This document shows, piece by piece, positions 26,419 to 35,624 of a stretch of 64,000 bases of DNA. Made by a program: the position numbers and the translations under genes. Source of the DNA: Pseudomonas sp. N40(2020). GTDB lineage: Bacteria > Pseudomonadota > Gammaproteobacteria > Pseudomonadales > Pseudomonadaceae. Within the stretch, counting starts at the first letter, position 1; each line of letters begins with the position of its first letter. The stretch spans positions 20,854 to 84,853 of the forward strand of contig NZ_JACSZV010000028.1 of the NCBI RefSeq assembly GCF_014472415.1, written 5' to 3'. The notes below the pieces were generated by a model, which saw only the letters and a list, made by a program, of their open reading frames with translations, was not told the origin of the DNA and made no database searches.

Positions 26419-27675
26419 ATGACCACGGAAAAAGTTAAGTACGGCGTACATTCCGAAGCCGGCAAACTGCGCAAAGTCATGGTCTGCTCCCCTGGTCTGG
26501 CCCATCAGCGCCTGACCCCGAACAACTGCGATGAACTGCTGTTCGACGATGTGCTGTGGGTCGCCCAGGCCAAGCGCGACCACTTCGACTTCGTCACCAA
26601 GATGCGTGAACGCGGGATCGATGTGCTGGAAATGCACAACCTGCTGACCGACATCGTCGCCATCCCCGAAGCACTGGACTGGATTCTCGATCGCAAGGTC
26701 ACCGCCGATTCGGTGGGCCTGGGCCTGATCAGCGAGGTGAAATCCTGGCTGAAAAGCCTTGAACCACGGCACATCGCCGAGTTTCTGATTGGCGGCGTCT
26801 CCGCCGATGACCTGCCGGACAGCTTCGGCGGCAAGACCATCCAGATGTTCCGCGACTTCCTCGGCCACTCCAGCTTCATCCTGCCACCGCTGCCGAACAC
26901 TCAGTTCACCCGCGACACCACGTGCTGGATCTACGGCGGCGTGACGCTGAACCCGATGTACTGGCCGGCGCGTCGTCAGGAAACCCTGCTGGCCACGGCC
27001 ATCTACAAATTCCACCCGCAGTTCACCAACGCCGATTTCGAGATCTGGTACGGCGACCCGGACAAGGATCACGGCAACTCCACACTTGAAGGCGGCGACG
27101 TGATGCCGATCGGCAACGGTGTGGTGTTGATCGGCATGGGCGAGCGCTCATCCCGTCAGGCCATCGGCCAACTGGCGCTGAACCTGTTCAAGAACAAAGC
27201 CGTGGAAAAAGTCATCGTTGCCGGTCTGCCAAAGTCTCGCGCGGCGATGCACCTGGACACCGTGTTCAGCTTCTGCGACCGCGACCTGGTGACGATTTTC
27301 CCGGAAGTGGTCAACCAGATCGTCGCCTTCACCCTGCGACCTGACGAAAGCAAACAGGGCGGCATCGACATCCGCCGCGAAGAATCGAGCTTCCTCGACA
27401 CCGTGGCTGCCGCCCTCAACCTGCCGAAGCTGCGCGTGGTGGAAACCGGCGGCAACAGCTTCGCCGCCGAACGCGAGCAATGGGACGACGGTAACAACGT
27501 CGTCGCCGTGGAGCCGGGCGTGGTCATCGGTTACGACCGCAACACCTACACCAACACCCTGCTGCGCAAGGCTGGCGTAGAGGTCATCACCATCAGCGCC
27601 GGGGAACTGGGCCGTGGCCGTGGCGGCGGCCACTGCATGACCTGCCCGATCATCCGCGATCCGATCGACTATTGA
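26419..27675 (+). CDS. arcA: Arginine deiminase
   Basis: Hydrolyses arginine to citrulline and ammonia. 418 residues. KYGVHSEAGKLRKVMVCSPG near the start, FTRDTTCWIYGGVTLNPM around 170, LEGGDVMPIG near 225, and the nucleophile Cys406 in RGRGGGHCMTCP. Cys406 is also the catalytic residue number of the P. aeruginosa enzyme. TGGAGGATC precedes the ATG. Second gene of the arc operon, 35 bases after arcD. Confidence 0.98.
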   Translation: MTTEKVKYGVHSEAGKLRKVMVCSPGLAHQRLTPNNCDELLFDDVLWVAQAKRDHFDFVTKMRERGIDVLEMHNLLTDIVAIPEALDWILDRKVTADSVGLGLISEVKSWLKSLEPRHIAEFLIGGVSADDLPDSFGGKTIQMFRDFLGHSSFILPPLPNTQFTRDTTCWIYGGVTLNPMYWPARRQETLLATAIYKFHPQFTNADFEIWYGDPDKDHGNSTLEGGDVMPIGNGVVLIGMGERSSRQAIGQLALNLFKNKAVEKVIVAGLPKSRAAMHLDTVFSFCDRDLVTIFPEVVNQIVAFTLRPDESKQGGIDIRREESSFLDTVAAALNLPKLRVVETGGNSFAAEREQWDDGNNVVAVEPGVVIGYDRNTYTNTLLRKAGVEVITISAGELGRGRGGGHCMTCPIIRDPIDY

Positions 27676-27693
27676 TTTTTTGACTAATGACGA

Positions 27694-27756
27694 CCCGACG
27701 CTGTGAAAGCGTAGCGCCGAAGGCGCACAGCCTGCAGTAGCTTTCACAGTGTCGGG
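27694..27756 (+). other. Intercistronic hairpin between arcA and arcB
   Basis: CCCGACGCTGTGAAAGC and GCTTTCACAGTGTCGGG form a 17-base stem with a single G-T wobble; the 29-base loop itself has a GCGCCGAAGGCGC hairpin. It ends just before the AAGGAG site of arcB. No U-tract, so an mRNA stability or processing element is more likely than a terminator. Confidence 0.8.
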
Positions 27757-27770
27757 CAAGGAGATCCATC

Positions 27771-28781
27771 ATGGCTTTTAATATGCGCAACCGCAGCTTG
27801 CTGAGTTTGATGCACCACACCACTCGCGAGATCAACTACCTGATCGACCTGTCCCGCGACCTCAAACGCGCCAAATACACCGGCACCGAGCGTCCACACC
27901 TGCAAGGCAAGAACATCGCGCTGATCTTCGAAAAAACCTCGACCCGCACCCGTTGCGCCTTCGAAGTCGCGGCGCACGACCAAGGCGCTCACGTCACCTA
28001 CATTGACCCCGTGTCGTCGCAGATCGGCCACAAAGAAAGCATGAAAGACACCGCCCGCGTACTCGGCCGGATGTTTGATGCCATCGAGTACCGTGGCTTC
28101 GAACAGGAAATCGTCGAAGAGCTGGCCAAGTTCGCCGGAGTGCCGGTGTTCAACGGTCTGACCGCCGAATTCCATCCGACGCAAATGATCGCCGACGTGC
28201 TGACCATGCGCGAACACAGCGACAAACCGATGCACGAGATCAGCTACGCCTACCTCGGCGACGCCCGCTACAACATGGGCAACTCGCTGCTGATGATCGG
28301 CGCCAAACTCGGCATGGACGTGCGCATCGCTGCACCGAAAGCACTGTGGCCGCACGCTGACTTCATCGCGCAATGCAAAGAATTCGCCGAAGAAAGCGGC
28401 GCGCGCATCACCATTACCGAAGATCCGAAAGAAGCGGTCAAAGGCGTCGACTTCATTCACACCGACATCTGGGTATCGATGGGCGAGCCGGTCGAAGCGT
28501 GGGACGAGCGTATCGAGCAACTGCTGCCGTACCAGGTCAACAGCAAAATGATGAAAGCCTCCGGCAACCCACGCGTGAAATTCATGCACTGCCTGCCGGC
28601 GTTCCATAACAGCGAAACCAAGGTCGGCAAAGACATTGCCGCACGCTATCCAAACTTGGCCAATGGCGTCGAAGTGACAGAAGACGTGTTCGAATCCCCG
28701 GCCAACATTGCCTTCGAGCAAGCGGAAAACCGCATGCACACCATCAAGGCAATTCTGGTGTCGGCGCTGGCTGATCTTTAA
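27771..28781 (+). CDS. arcB: Catabolic ornithine carbamoyltransferase
   Basis: Converts citrulline and phosphate to ornithine and carbamoyl phosphate in the deiminase pathway. 336 residues. Carbamoyl-phosphate motif EKTSTRTRCAFEVAAHDQGA near 57, FHPTQMIADVLTM near 139, and the ornithine-binding MHCLPAFHN near 272. Length and context (between arcA and arcC) mark it as the catabolic and not the biosynthetic enzyme. AAGGAGA precedes the ATG. Confidence 0.97.
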   Translation: MAFNMRNRSLLSLMHHTTREINYLIDLSRDLKRAKYTGTERPHLQGKNIALIFEKTSTRTRCAFEVAAHDQGAHVTYIDPVSSQIGHKESMKDTARVLGRMFDAIEYRGFEQEIVEELAKFAGVPVFNGLTAEFHPTQMIADVLTMREHSDKPMHEISYAYLGDARYNMGNSLLMIGAKLGMDVRIAAPKALWPHADFIAQCKEFAEESGARITITEDPKEAVKGVDFIHTDIWVSMGEPVEAWDERIEQLLPYQVNSKMMKASGNPRVKFMHCLPAFHNSETKVGKDIAARYPNLANGVEVTEDVFESPANIAFEQAENRMHTIKAILVSALADL

Positions 28782-28795
28782 CCACTGCTGACCCG

Positions 28796-28902
28796 TGATC
28801 GTTCCCACGCTCCCGCGTGGGAATGCATCCCGTGACGCTCTGCGTCACAGCGGACGCGGAGCGTCAGTGGCGGCATTCCCACGCAGCGCGTGGGAACGAT
28901 CA
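28796..28902. repeat. Long inverted repeat between arcB and arcC
   Basis: Outer arms begin TGATCGTTCCCACGC and end GCGTGGGAACGATCA, about 30 bases each with a small mismatch zone; the interior holds further palindromes around TGACGCTCTGCGTCA. This is the CGTTCCCACGC repeat common in Pseudomonas intergenic DNA. It ends 32 bases before arcC. Confidence 0.85.
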
Positions 28903-28934
28903 ACAAATCACTGTTTTCCAGAAGGACATGCACC

Positions 28935-29864
28935 ATGCGTATCGTCGTAGCGTTGGGCGGTAACGCCCTGCTCCGCCGTGGTGAACCGATGACCGCTGAC
29001 AATCAGCGCGCCAACATCCGCATCGCCACCGAGCAAATCGCCAAGATCCATCCCGGCAATCAACTGGTCATCGCCCACGGCAATGGCCCGCAAGTCGGCC
29101 TGCTGTCGCTGCAAGCGGCAGCCTACACCTCCGTCACCCCTTACCCGCTGGACGTGCTCGGTGCCGAAACCGAAGGCATGATCGGCTACATCATCGAACA
29201 GGAGCTGGGCAACCTGCTGGACTTCGAAGTGCCGTTCGCCACCCTGCTGACCCAGGTCGAAGTCGACGCCAACGACCCGGCCTTCAAGAACCCGACCAAA
29301 CCCATCGGCCCGGTCTACGACAAGGCTGAAGCGGAAAAACTCGCCGCTGAAAAAGGCTGGGCCATCGCTCCTGACGGCGACAAGTACCGCCGTGTAGTAG
29401 CCAGCCCGAGGCCGAAGCGCATCTTCGAGATCCGCCCGATCAAGTGGCTGCTGGACAAGGGCAGCATCGTCATCTGCGCCGGTGGCGGCGGCATTCCGAC
29501 CATGTACGACGAGAACCGCCACCTCAAGGGCATCGAGGCGGTGATCGACAAGGATCTGTGCTCCTCGCTGCTGGCTGAACAACTGGAAGCGGAGTTGCTG
29601 GTGATTGCCACCGACGTCAACGCTGCCTTCATCGACTTCGGCAAACCCACACAGAAAGCCATCGCAGAGGCGCACCCGGACGAACTCGAACGCCTCGGTT
29701 TCGCCGCCGGCTCCATGGGACCGAAGGTGCAGGCAGCTTGTGAATTCGCGCGCCATACTGGCAAGGTCGCGGTGATCGGCTCGCTGGCGGACATCGAAGC
29801 GATTGTCCAGGGTACTGCCGGCACACGGGTCAGTACTGCCAAGCCTGGTATCACCTATCGATAA
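28935..29864 (+). CDS. arcC: Carbamate kinase
   Basis: Makes ATP from carbamoyl phosphate and ADP, the energy-yielding last step of the pathway. 309 residues. RIVVALGGNALLRRGEPM at the N-terminus, VIAHGNGPQVGLLSLQ near 50, VICAGGGGIPTMYD near 180, and SMGPKVQAACEFARHTGK near 268. The ATG at 28935 begins the conserved region; the upstream in-frame ATG at 28890 lies in the repeat. Confidence 0.97.
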   Translation: MRIVVALGGNALLRRGEPMTADNQRANIRIATEQIAKIHPGNQLVIAHGNGPQVGLLSLQAAAYTSVTPYPLDVLGAETEGMIGYIIEQELGNLLDFEVPFATLLTQVEVDANDPAFKNPTKPIGPVYDKAEAEKLAAEKGWAIAPDGDKYRRVVASPRPKRIFEIRPIKWLLDKGSIVICAGGGGIPTMYDENRHLKGIEAVIDKDLCSSLLAEQLEAELLVIATDVNAAFIDFGKPTQKAIAEAHPDELERLGFAAGSMGPKVQAACEFARHTGKVAVIGSLADIEAIVQGTAGTRVSTAKPGITYR

Positions 29865-29877
29865 TTAGAAACTCCGA

Positions 29878-29900
29878 GGGCAGATGCAGGGTCTGCCCTT
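29878..29900 (+). other. Small hairpin after arcC
   Basis: GGGCAGA-TGCAGGG-TCTGCCC followed by TTCTCCC, a 7-bp stem with a 7-base loop and short pyrimidine tail, 26 bases before the next gene. Possibly a leaky terminator or mRNA end. Confidence 0.5.
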
Positions 29901-29926
29901 CTCCCATGCCTTGAAAGGAGAAACCC

Positions 29927-30289
29927 ATGGCCCAGTTTGAACCTGGTCATTTGCACATTGAGCGACATGCGTTGACCCCGGATGATGTCAGCTACAACGT
30001 GTGCCTCGACTATGAAGTGTTCACCGATCCGCAAAAAGGCAAAGGCATCCAGTTCACGATGCATGGCACACTTCAGGAAAAGGACATGAAAGAGACCTTC
30101 TTCCTGCCCAAGGAGGAGGCCTACAACTTTGCCAACAACGTGACGAAAATCGCCGAGCAGTACGGCATTCCCAAGACTCACAGTCAGATCGGTTCGGTGC
30201 ACAAGCATTACGACATGATGTTTGAAGACATCCGTAAGCAGCTGGACATGAAATCCGGCGACCCGGTCAATCTTGAGCACTTCGAATAA
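29927..30289 (+). CDS. DUF5064-family protein
   Basis: 120 residues, soluble, no signal peptide or membrane segment. Starts MAQFEPGHLHIERHALTPDD; I recognise it as the small Pseudomonas family DUF5064, of unknown role. Mixed beta/alpha, rich in charged residues. It has a strong AAAGGAG site and lies 62 bases after arcC on the same strand, so it may be transcribed with the arc operon. Confidence 0.75.
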   Translation: MAQFEPGHLHIERHALTPDDVSYNVCLDYEVFTDPQKGKGIQFTMHGTLQEKDMKETFFLPKEEAYNFANNVTKIAEQYGIPKTHSQIGSVHKHYDMMFEDIRKQLDMKSGDPVNLEHFE

Positions 30290-30299
30290 CCCTCAAAAG

Positions 30300-30477
30300 C
30301 CCCTCACCCTAGCCCTCTCCCAAAGGGAGAGGGGATTGATTGGGGGATGCTGCAGAGTTACGCCGACCTGATCCTGCTTTACCGAATCCATAATCGACTG
30401 TCTCTTCCAGGTCGATGTCAAACCCGAGACACCTCGGTCAGCTCCCTCTCCCCTTGGGAGAGGGCTGGGGTGAGGGT
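30300..30477. repeat. Pair of CCCTCTCCC-type inverted repeats
   Basis: CCCTCACCCTAGCCCTCTCC at the left and its near complement GGGAGAGGGCTGGGGTGAGG at the right face each other across about 100 bases. Each arm also contains its own hairpin (CTCTCCCAAAGGGAGAG and CTCTCCCCTTGGGAGAG). A related single arm occurs at 37200-37232. It lies between DUF5064 and gcsR. Confidence 0.82.
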
Positions 30478-30534
30478 GCTTTTGATTTAAGGCATACTTG
30501 CCACCCTCCGCACTGCAGAACACTGAACCGCCCC

Positions 30535-32043
30535 ATGCGTATCCACGTCAGCTTCATCGACCGCGTCGGCATCACCCAGGAAGTCCTGGCTATCCTCGGT
30601 GGGCGCAACCTCAATCTGGATGCGGTGGAAATGATCCCGCCGAACGTCTACATCGACGCGCCAACGCTCAGCCCGCAAGTGCTCGAAGAACTCAAGGATG
30701 CGCTGTTTCGTGTGCTCGGCGTGGAAGCGGTGACGGTGGTCGACATTCTCCCCGGCCAGCGTCGGCACTTGCAGCTCGACGCCTTGCTCGCGGCGATGAC
30801 TGACCCGGTGCTCGCTCTCGACAGCGCCGGCAAGGTGCTATTGGCCAACCCGGCATTGATCGCGCTATACGGTCGCGAACCGGCGGGCGAAAGTGTCGCG
30901 GAACTGTTCAATGACCCCGGCCTGCTCGACACCTTGCTCGAGCAAGGCTTCCGCCTGCCGCTGCGCGAGATCACCGTCAACGGCCAGACCCTGCTGCTCG
31001 ATGCCACGCCGATTACCGACGCCGGCGCCCTGCTCACCCTGTATCAACCAAACCGCATCGGCGAACAACTCTCGGCGCTGCATCATGACCACGCCGAAGG
31101 TTTCGATGCGTTGCTCGGCGAATCCCCGGCGATCCGCACCCTCAAGGCCCGCGCGCAACGCGTTGCCGCACTCGATGCACCGCTGCTGATTCAAGGCGAA
31201 ACCGGCACCGGTAAAGAACTGGTCGCCCGCGCCTGCCACGCCATCAGTACGCGGCACAGTGCGCCGTTTCTGGCCCTGAACTGCGCGGCCCTGCCGGAGA
31301 ACCTCGCCGAGAGCGAACTGTTCGGCTACGCCCCCGGCGCCTTCACAGGTGCCGCGCGCGGTGGCAAACCGGGGCTGATGGAACTGGCCAACCAGGGCAC
31401 GGTGTTCCTCGACGAGATCGGCGAGATGTCGCCGTACTTGCAGGCCAAGTTGCTGCGTTTTTTGAATGACGGCAGTTTCCGTCGGGTCGGCGGTGATCGC
31501 GAGGTGAAGGTCAACGTGCGCATTCTCAGCGCGACCCACCGCGACCTGGAAAAAATGGTCAGCGAAGGCCTGTTCCGCGAAGACCTGTTCTACCGCCTCA
31601 ACGTGCTTAACGTCGAAGTGCCGCCGCTGCGTGAACGGGGTCAGGACATTCTGTTGTTGGCGCGTTATTTCATGCAGCAGGCCTGCGCGCAGATCCAGCG
31701 CCCGGTCTGCCGCCTCGCCCCCGGCACCTATCCGGCGCTGCTCGGCAACCGCTGGCCGGGCAACGTACGGCAATTGCAGAACGTGATCTTCCGCGCCGCT
31801 GCGATCTGCGAAAGCAGCCTCGTCGACATCGGCGACCTCGACATCGCCGGCACCTCGGTGGCCCGGCAGACCGACAGCGATGTCGACAGCCTCGAACAAG
31901 CCGTCGAGTCCTTCGAAAGATCGCTGCTGGAAAAACTCTACGTCAGCTACCCCTCGACCCGCCAACTGGCCAGCCGCCTGCAGACCTCGCACACCGCCAT
32001 CGCCCATCGACTGCGCAAATACGGCATTCCCAACAAACCCTGA
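30535..32043 (+). CDS. gcsR: TyrR-like sigma-54 activator (GcsR)
   Basis: 502 residues. N-terminal ACT domain (MRIHVSFIDRVGITQEVLAI), a PAS domain from about residue 85 (MTDPVLALDSAGKVLLANPA), an AAA+ domain with Walker A GETGTGKELVARA near 221, the GAFTGA loop (GAFTGAARGG), Walker B GTVFLDEIGEM, and a TyrR-type C-terminal helix-turn-helix (YPSTRQLASRLQTSHTAIAH). In P. aeruginosa the TyrR-like GcsR activates the glycine cleavage operon that lies next to it, the same context as here. The ATG at 30535 starts the ACT domain; longer readings run through the repeat. Confidence 0.92.
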   Translation: MRIHVSFIDRVGITQEVLAILGGRNLNLDAVEMIPPNVYIDAPTLSPQVLEELKDALFRVLGVEAVTVVDILPGQRRHLQLDALLAAMTDPVLALDSAGKVLLANPALIALYGREPAGESVAELFNDPGLLDTLLEQGFRLPLREITVNGQTLLLDATPITDAGALLTLYQPNRIGEQLSALHHDHAEGFDALLGESPAIRTLKARAQRVAALDAPLLIQGETGTGKELVARACHAISTRHSAPFLALNCAALPENLAESELFGYAPGAFTGAARGGKPGLMELANQGTVFLDEIGEMSPYLQAKLLRFLNDGSFRRVGGDREVKVNVRILSATHRDLEKMVSEGLFREDLFYRLNVLNVEVPPLRERGQDILLLARYFMQQACAQIQRPVCRLAPGTYPALLGNRWPGNVRQLQNVIFRAAAICESSLVDIGDLDIAGTSVARQTDSDVDSLEQAVESFERSLLEKLYVSYPSTRQLASRLQTSHTAIAHRLRKYGIPNKP

Positions 32044-32372
32044 ACACGGTTATGTAACGGATTCGAAATCCGTTCAAAAGCGACCTCCATCTGTACTGAA
32101 AGCGCTACAGCGGAACGATATCGATACACCCTCCTCCAGCCACCGCTGTGCAAGGCTTTGATCCGCTTCAGCTTTTTTCCTCGCCCTATGCTGTAGCGAT
32201 TTCGCTACGCACGCATCAATCACCCTTTCCAAATAAACACTCAAGCCATTGATTTAAAACAATAAATAAACCTTGGCCGCGTTCTTGCTAATCAACCGCT
32301 CATAAATAAGGGCTTTATTGCCCAAGCCTTCCACCGCGTCCACCGGACGAGTCCGGCCCCTGAGGAGTTTCC
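32044..32372 (+). promoter_or_regulatory. gcv control region with candidate GcsR sites
   Basis: 329 bases between gcsR and gcvH. TGTACTGAAAGCGCTACA at 32092-32109 is an exact TGTA-N10-TACA, the form of a TyrR box; CGGAACGATATCGATACA (32111-32128) and TGTAGCGATTTCGCTACG (32192-32209) are close relatives. A further palindrome AACGGATTCGAAATCCGTT lies at 32056-32074, just after the gcsR stop. These are suitable upstream activator sites for the sigma-54-type promoter at 32274. Confidence 0.55.
32274..32289 (+). promoter_or_regulatory. Sigma-54 promoter of gcvH operon
   Basis: TGGCCGCGTTCTTGCT matches the -24/-12 consensus TGGCACG-N4-TTGCW with GG and GC at correct spacing; three mismatches lie in the less conserved ACG. 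Start would be near 32300, 70 bases before gcvH. The neighbouring activator has the GAFTGA motif needed to act on sigma-54. Confidence 0.65.
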
Positions 32373-32756
32373 ATGAGCGAGTTGCGTTTTACTGAAGATC
32401 ACGAATGGCTGCGCACTGAAGCTGACGGCAGCGTTACTGTCGGCATCACCGCTTTTGCGCAGAACGCCCTGGGCGACGTGGTATTCGTGCAACTGCCTGA
32501 GCTGCAGTCCTACGACAAAGGCGCCGAAGCCGCCACCGTGGAATCGGTAAAAGCCGCCAGCGGCGTGTACATGCCCCTCGACGGCGAAGTGCTGGAAGTG
32601 AACCCGGCGCTTGAAGACAGCCCTGAACTGGTCAACGAAGATCCACTGGGCGAAGGCTGGTTCTTCCGCTTCCAGCCATCCGACGCCGCCGCTGTCGGCA
32701 AACTGCTGGATCAAGACGCTTACGACCGTCTGATCAAAGCCCAAGCCGAAGCCTGA
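32373..32756 (+). CDS. gcvH: Glycine cleavage system H protein
   Basis: 127-residue lipoyl carrier that shuttles the aminomethyl group between the P and T proteins. Lys60 in ESVKAASGVYMPLDGEV is the lipoylation site. RFTEDHEWLRTEADGSVTVG is the typical N-terminus. First gene of gcvH-gcvP-sdaA-gcvT, 12 bases or less from gcvP, behind a sigma-54-type promoter. Confidence 0.97.
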   Translation: MSELRFTEDHEWLRTEADGSVTVGITAFAQNALGDVVFVQLPELQSYDKGAEAATVESVKAASGVYMPLDGEVLEVNPALEDSPELVNEDPLGEGWFFRFQPSDAAAVGKLLDQDAYDRLIKAQAEA

Positions 32757-32767
32757 GGAGTAGCGAC

Positions 32768-35620
32768 ATGACCCAAGTAAATCTCGGCACCGCCAACGAA
32801 TTCATCGCCCGTCACATCGGCCCGCGCGCCGGTGACGAGCAAGCCATGCTCAACAGCCTCGGCTTCGACTCACTCGAAGCCCTGAGCGCCAGCGTCATCC
32901 CGGAAAGCATCAAGGGCACCAGCGTACTCGGCATGGACGACGGCCTGAGCGAAGCCGATGCACTGGCGATGATCAAATCCATCGCTGGCAAGAACCAACT
33001 GTTCAAGACCTACATCGGCCAGGGCTACTACAACTGCCACACGCCGTCGCCGATCCTGCGCAACCTCCTGGAAAACCCGGCCTGGTACACCGCTTACACG
33101 CCGTACCAGCCAGAAATCTCCCAGGGCCGTCTCGAAGCGCTGCTGAACTTCCAGACCCTGATCAGCGACCTCACCGGCCTGCCGATCGCCAACGCATCCT
33201 TGCTCGACGAAGCCACCGCCGCTGCCGAAGCCATGACCTTCTGCAAACGCCTGAGCAAGAACAAGGGCAGCCACCAGTTCTTCGCCTCGATCCACAGCCA
33301 CCCGCAAACCCTCGACGTGCTGCGCACCCGTGCCGAGCCGCTGGGCATCGACGTGGTTGTCGGCGATGAGCGTGAACTGACCGACGTCACCCCGTTCTTC
33401 GGCGCCCTGCTGCAATACCCGGCGAGCAACGGTGATGTGTTCGACTACCGCGAACTGACCGAACGCTTCCACGCCGCCAACGCTCTGGTGGCCGTGGCTG
33501 CCGACCTCCTGGCTCTGACCCTGCTGACCGCTCCGGGCGAGTTCGGCGCGGACGTCGCCATCGGCAGCGCACAACGCTTCGGTGTGCCGCTGGGCTTCGG
33601 TGGCCCGCACGCGGCTTACTTCTCGACTAAAGATGCGTTCAAGCGCGACATGCCGGGCCGTCTGGTCGGTGTGTCGGTTGACCGTTTCGGCAAGCCGGCC
33701 CTGCGTCTGGCGATGCAGACCCGCGAGCAACACATCCGCCGCGAGAAGGCCACGTCGAACATCTGCACCGCGCAAGTGCTGCTGGCCAACATCGCCAGCA
33801 TGTACGCCGTCTACCACGGCCCGAAAGGCCTGACCCAGATCGCCAACCGCGTGCATCACCTGACCGCGATTCTGGCCAAGGGCCTGACCGCGCTGGGCTT
33901 GAACGTCGAGCAGGAAAGCTTCTTCGACACCCTGACGCTGACCACCGGCGCGCAAACCGCTGCGCTGCACGACAAGGCTCACGCCCAGCAGATCAACCTG
34001 CGCGTCGTCGATGCTCAGCGTGTCGGTCTGTCGGTCGACGAAACCACCACGCAGGCTGACATCGAAACTCTGTGGAGCGTGTTTGCCGACGGCAAGACCC
34101 TGCCGGACTTCGCCGCCCTCGCCGCTTCGGTGCAGAGCACCATCCCAGCTGCGCTGGTTCGTCAGTCGCCGATCCTCAGCCACCCGGTGTTCAACCGTTA
34201 TCACTCGGAAACCGAGCTGATGCGCTACCTGCGCAAACTGGCGGACAAAGATCTGGCACTGGATCGCACCATGATCCCGCTGGGTTCGTGCACCATGAAA
34301 CTCAACGCTGCCAGCGAAATGATCCCGGTGACTTGGGCTGAATTCGGTGCCCTGCACCCGTTCGCCCCGGCCGCACAAAGCGCCGGTTATCAGCAACTGA
34401 CCGATGAACTGGAAGCGATGCTCTGCGCCGCCACCGGTTACGACTCGATCTCGCTGCAACCGAACGCCGGTTCGCAAGGTGAATACGCTGGCCTGCTGGC
34501 CATCCGCGCCTATCACCAGAGCCGTGGCGATGACCGTCGCGACATTTGCCTGATCCCGTCGTCCGCCCACGGCACCAACCCGGCCACCGCCAACATGGCT
34601 GGCATGCGTGTGGTCGTGACCGCGTGCGACGCTCGCGGCAACGTCGACATCGAAGACCTGCGCGCCAAAGCCATCGAGCACCGCGAACACCTCGCTGCGC
34701 TGATGATCACCTACCCGTCGACTCACGGCGTGTTCGAAGAAGGCATCCGTGAAATCTGCGGGATCATCCATGACAACGGCGGCCAGGTTTACATCGATGG
34801 CGCCAACATGAACGCGATGGTCGGTCTCTGCGCCCCGGGCAAGTTCGGTGGCGACGTCTCGCACCTGAACCTGCACAAAACCTTCTGCATCCCCCACGGC
34901 GGTGGCGGCCCGGGCGTCGGCCCGATCGGCGTCAAGTCGCACCTGACGCCGTTCCTGCCGGGTCACGGCACCATGGAGCGTAAAGAAGGCGCGGTCTGCG
35001 CGGCACCGTTCGGCAGCGCGAGCATTCTGCCAATCACCTGGATGTACATCCGCATGATGGGCGGCGCTGGTCTCAAGCGTGCTTCGCAGTTGGCGATCCT
35101 CAATGCCAACTACATTTCCCGTCGCCTCGAAGAGCACTATCCAGTGCTGTACACCGGCAGCAACGGTCTGGTGGCGCACGAGTGCATCCTCGATCTGCGT
35201 CCACTGAAAGACAGCAGCGGCATCAGCGTTGATGACGTTGCCAAGCGCCTGATCGACTTTGGCTTCCACGCCCCGACCATGTCGTTCCCGGTCGCCGGCA
35301 CGCTGATGATCGAGCCGACCGAAAGCGAATCCAAGGAAGAACTGGACCGCTTCTGCGACGCCATGATCCGCATCCGCGAAGAAATCCGCGCAGTGGAAAA
35401 CGGCACCTTGGACAAGGACGACAACCCGCTGAAAAACGCGCCACACACCGCAGCCGAACTGGTTGGCGAGTGGACTCACCCGTACAGCCGCGAGCAAGCC
35501 GTGTACCCGGTGGCCTCGTTGATCGAAGGCAAGTACTGGCCGCCGGTCGGTCGCGTCGACAACGTGTTCGGCGACCGCAATCTGGTCTGCGCCTGCCCGT
35601 CGATCGAAAGCTACGCTTAA
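32768..35620 (+). CDS. gcvP: Glycine dehydrogenase (decarboxylating), P protein
   Basis: 950-residue PLP enzyme that decarboxylates glycine and loads the aminomethyl group on GcvH. N-terminal half from FIARHIGP to about 440, C-terminal half with the PLP-binding Lys704 in LNLHKTFCIPHGGGGPGVGP. Glycine-rich and substrate loops (NAGSQGEYAGLLAI, SSAHGTNPATANMAGM) are intact. Full length for the fused bacterial form. GAGGAGTAGC precedes the ATG. Confidence 0.98.
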   Translation: MTQVNLGTANEFIARHIGPRAGDEQAMLNSLGFDSLEALSASVIPESIKGTSVLGMDDGLSEADALAMIKSIAGKNQLFKTYIGQGYYNCHTPSPILRNLLENPAWYTAYTPYQPEISQGRLEALLNFQTLISDLTGLPIANASLLDEATAAAEAMTFCKRLSKNKGSHQFFASIHSHPQTLDVLRTRAEPLGIDVVVGDERELTDVTPFFGALLQYPASNGDVFDYRELTERFHAANALVAVAADLLALTLLTAPGEFGADVAIGSAQRFGVPLGFGGPHAAYFSTKDAFKRDMPGRLVGVSVDRFGKPALRLAMQTREQHIRREKATSNICTAQVLLANIASMYAVYHGPKGLTQIANRVHHLTAILAKGLTALGLNVEQESFFDTLTLTTGAQTAALHDKAHAQQINLRVVDAQRVGLSVDETTTQADIETLWSVFADGKTLPDFAALAASVQSTIPAALVRQSPILSHPVFNRYHSETELMRYLRKLADKDLALDRTMIPLGSCTMKLNAASEMIPVTWAEFGALHPFAPAAQSAGYQQLTDELEAMLCAATGYDSISLQPNAGSQGEYAGLLAIRAYHQSRGDDRRDICLIPSSAHGTNPATANMAGMRVVVTACDARGNVDIEDLRAKAIEHREHLAALMITYPSTHGVFEEGIREICGIIHDNGGQVYIDGANMNAMVGLCAPGKFGGDVSHLNLHKTFCIPHGGGGPGVGPIGVKSHLTPFLPGHGTMERKEGAVCAAPFGSASILPITWMYIRMMGGAGLKRASQLAILNANYISRRLEEHYPVLYTGSNGLVAHECILDLRPLKDSSGISVDDVAKRLIDFGFHAPTMSFPVAGTLMIEPTESESKEELDRFCDAMIRIREEIRAVENGTLDKDDNPLKNAPHTAAELVGEWTHPYSREQAVYPVASLIEGKYWPPVGRVDNVFGDRNLVCACPSIESYA

Positions 35621-35624
35621 AACA

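Noticed and set aside
32056..32074. Palindrome after gcsR as rho-independent terminator
   Set aside because: The 8-bp stem with 3-base loop is not followed by a U-run, so it is listed only as part of the control region.
32870..35497. 875-codon open frame antisense to gcvP
   Set aside because: Shadow of gcvP; low-complexity composition, no ribosome site, no family features.
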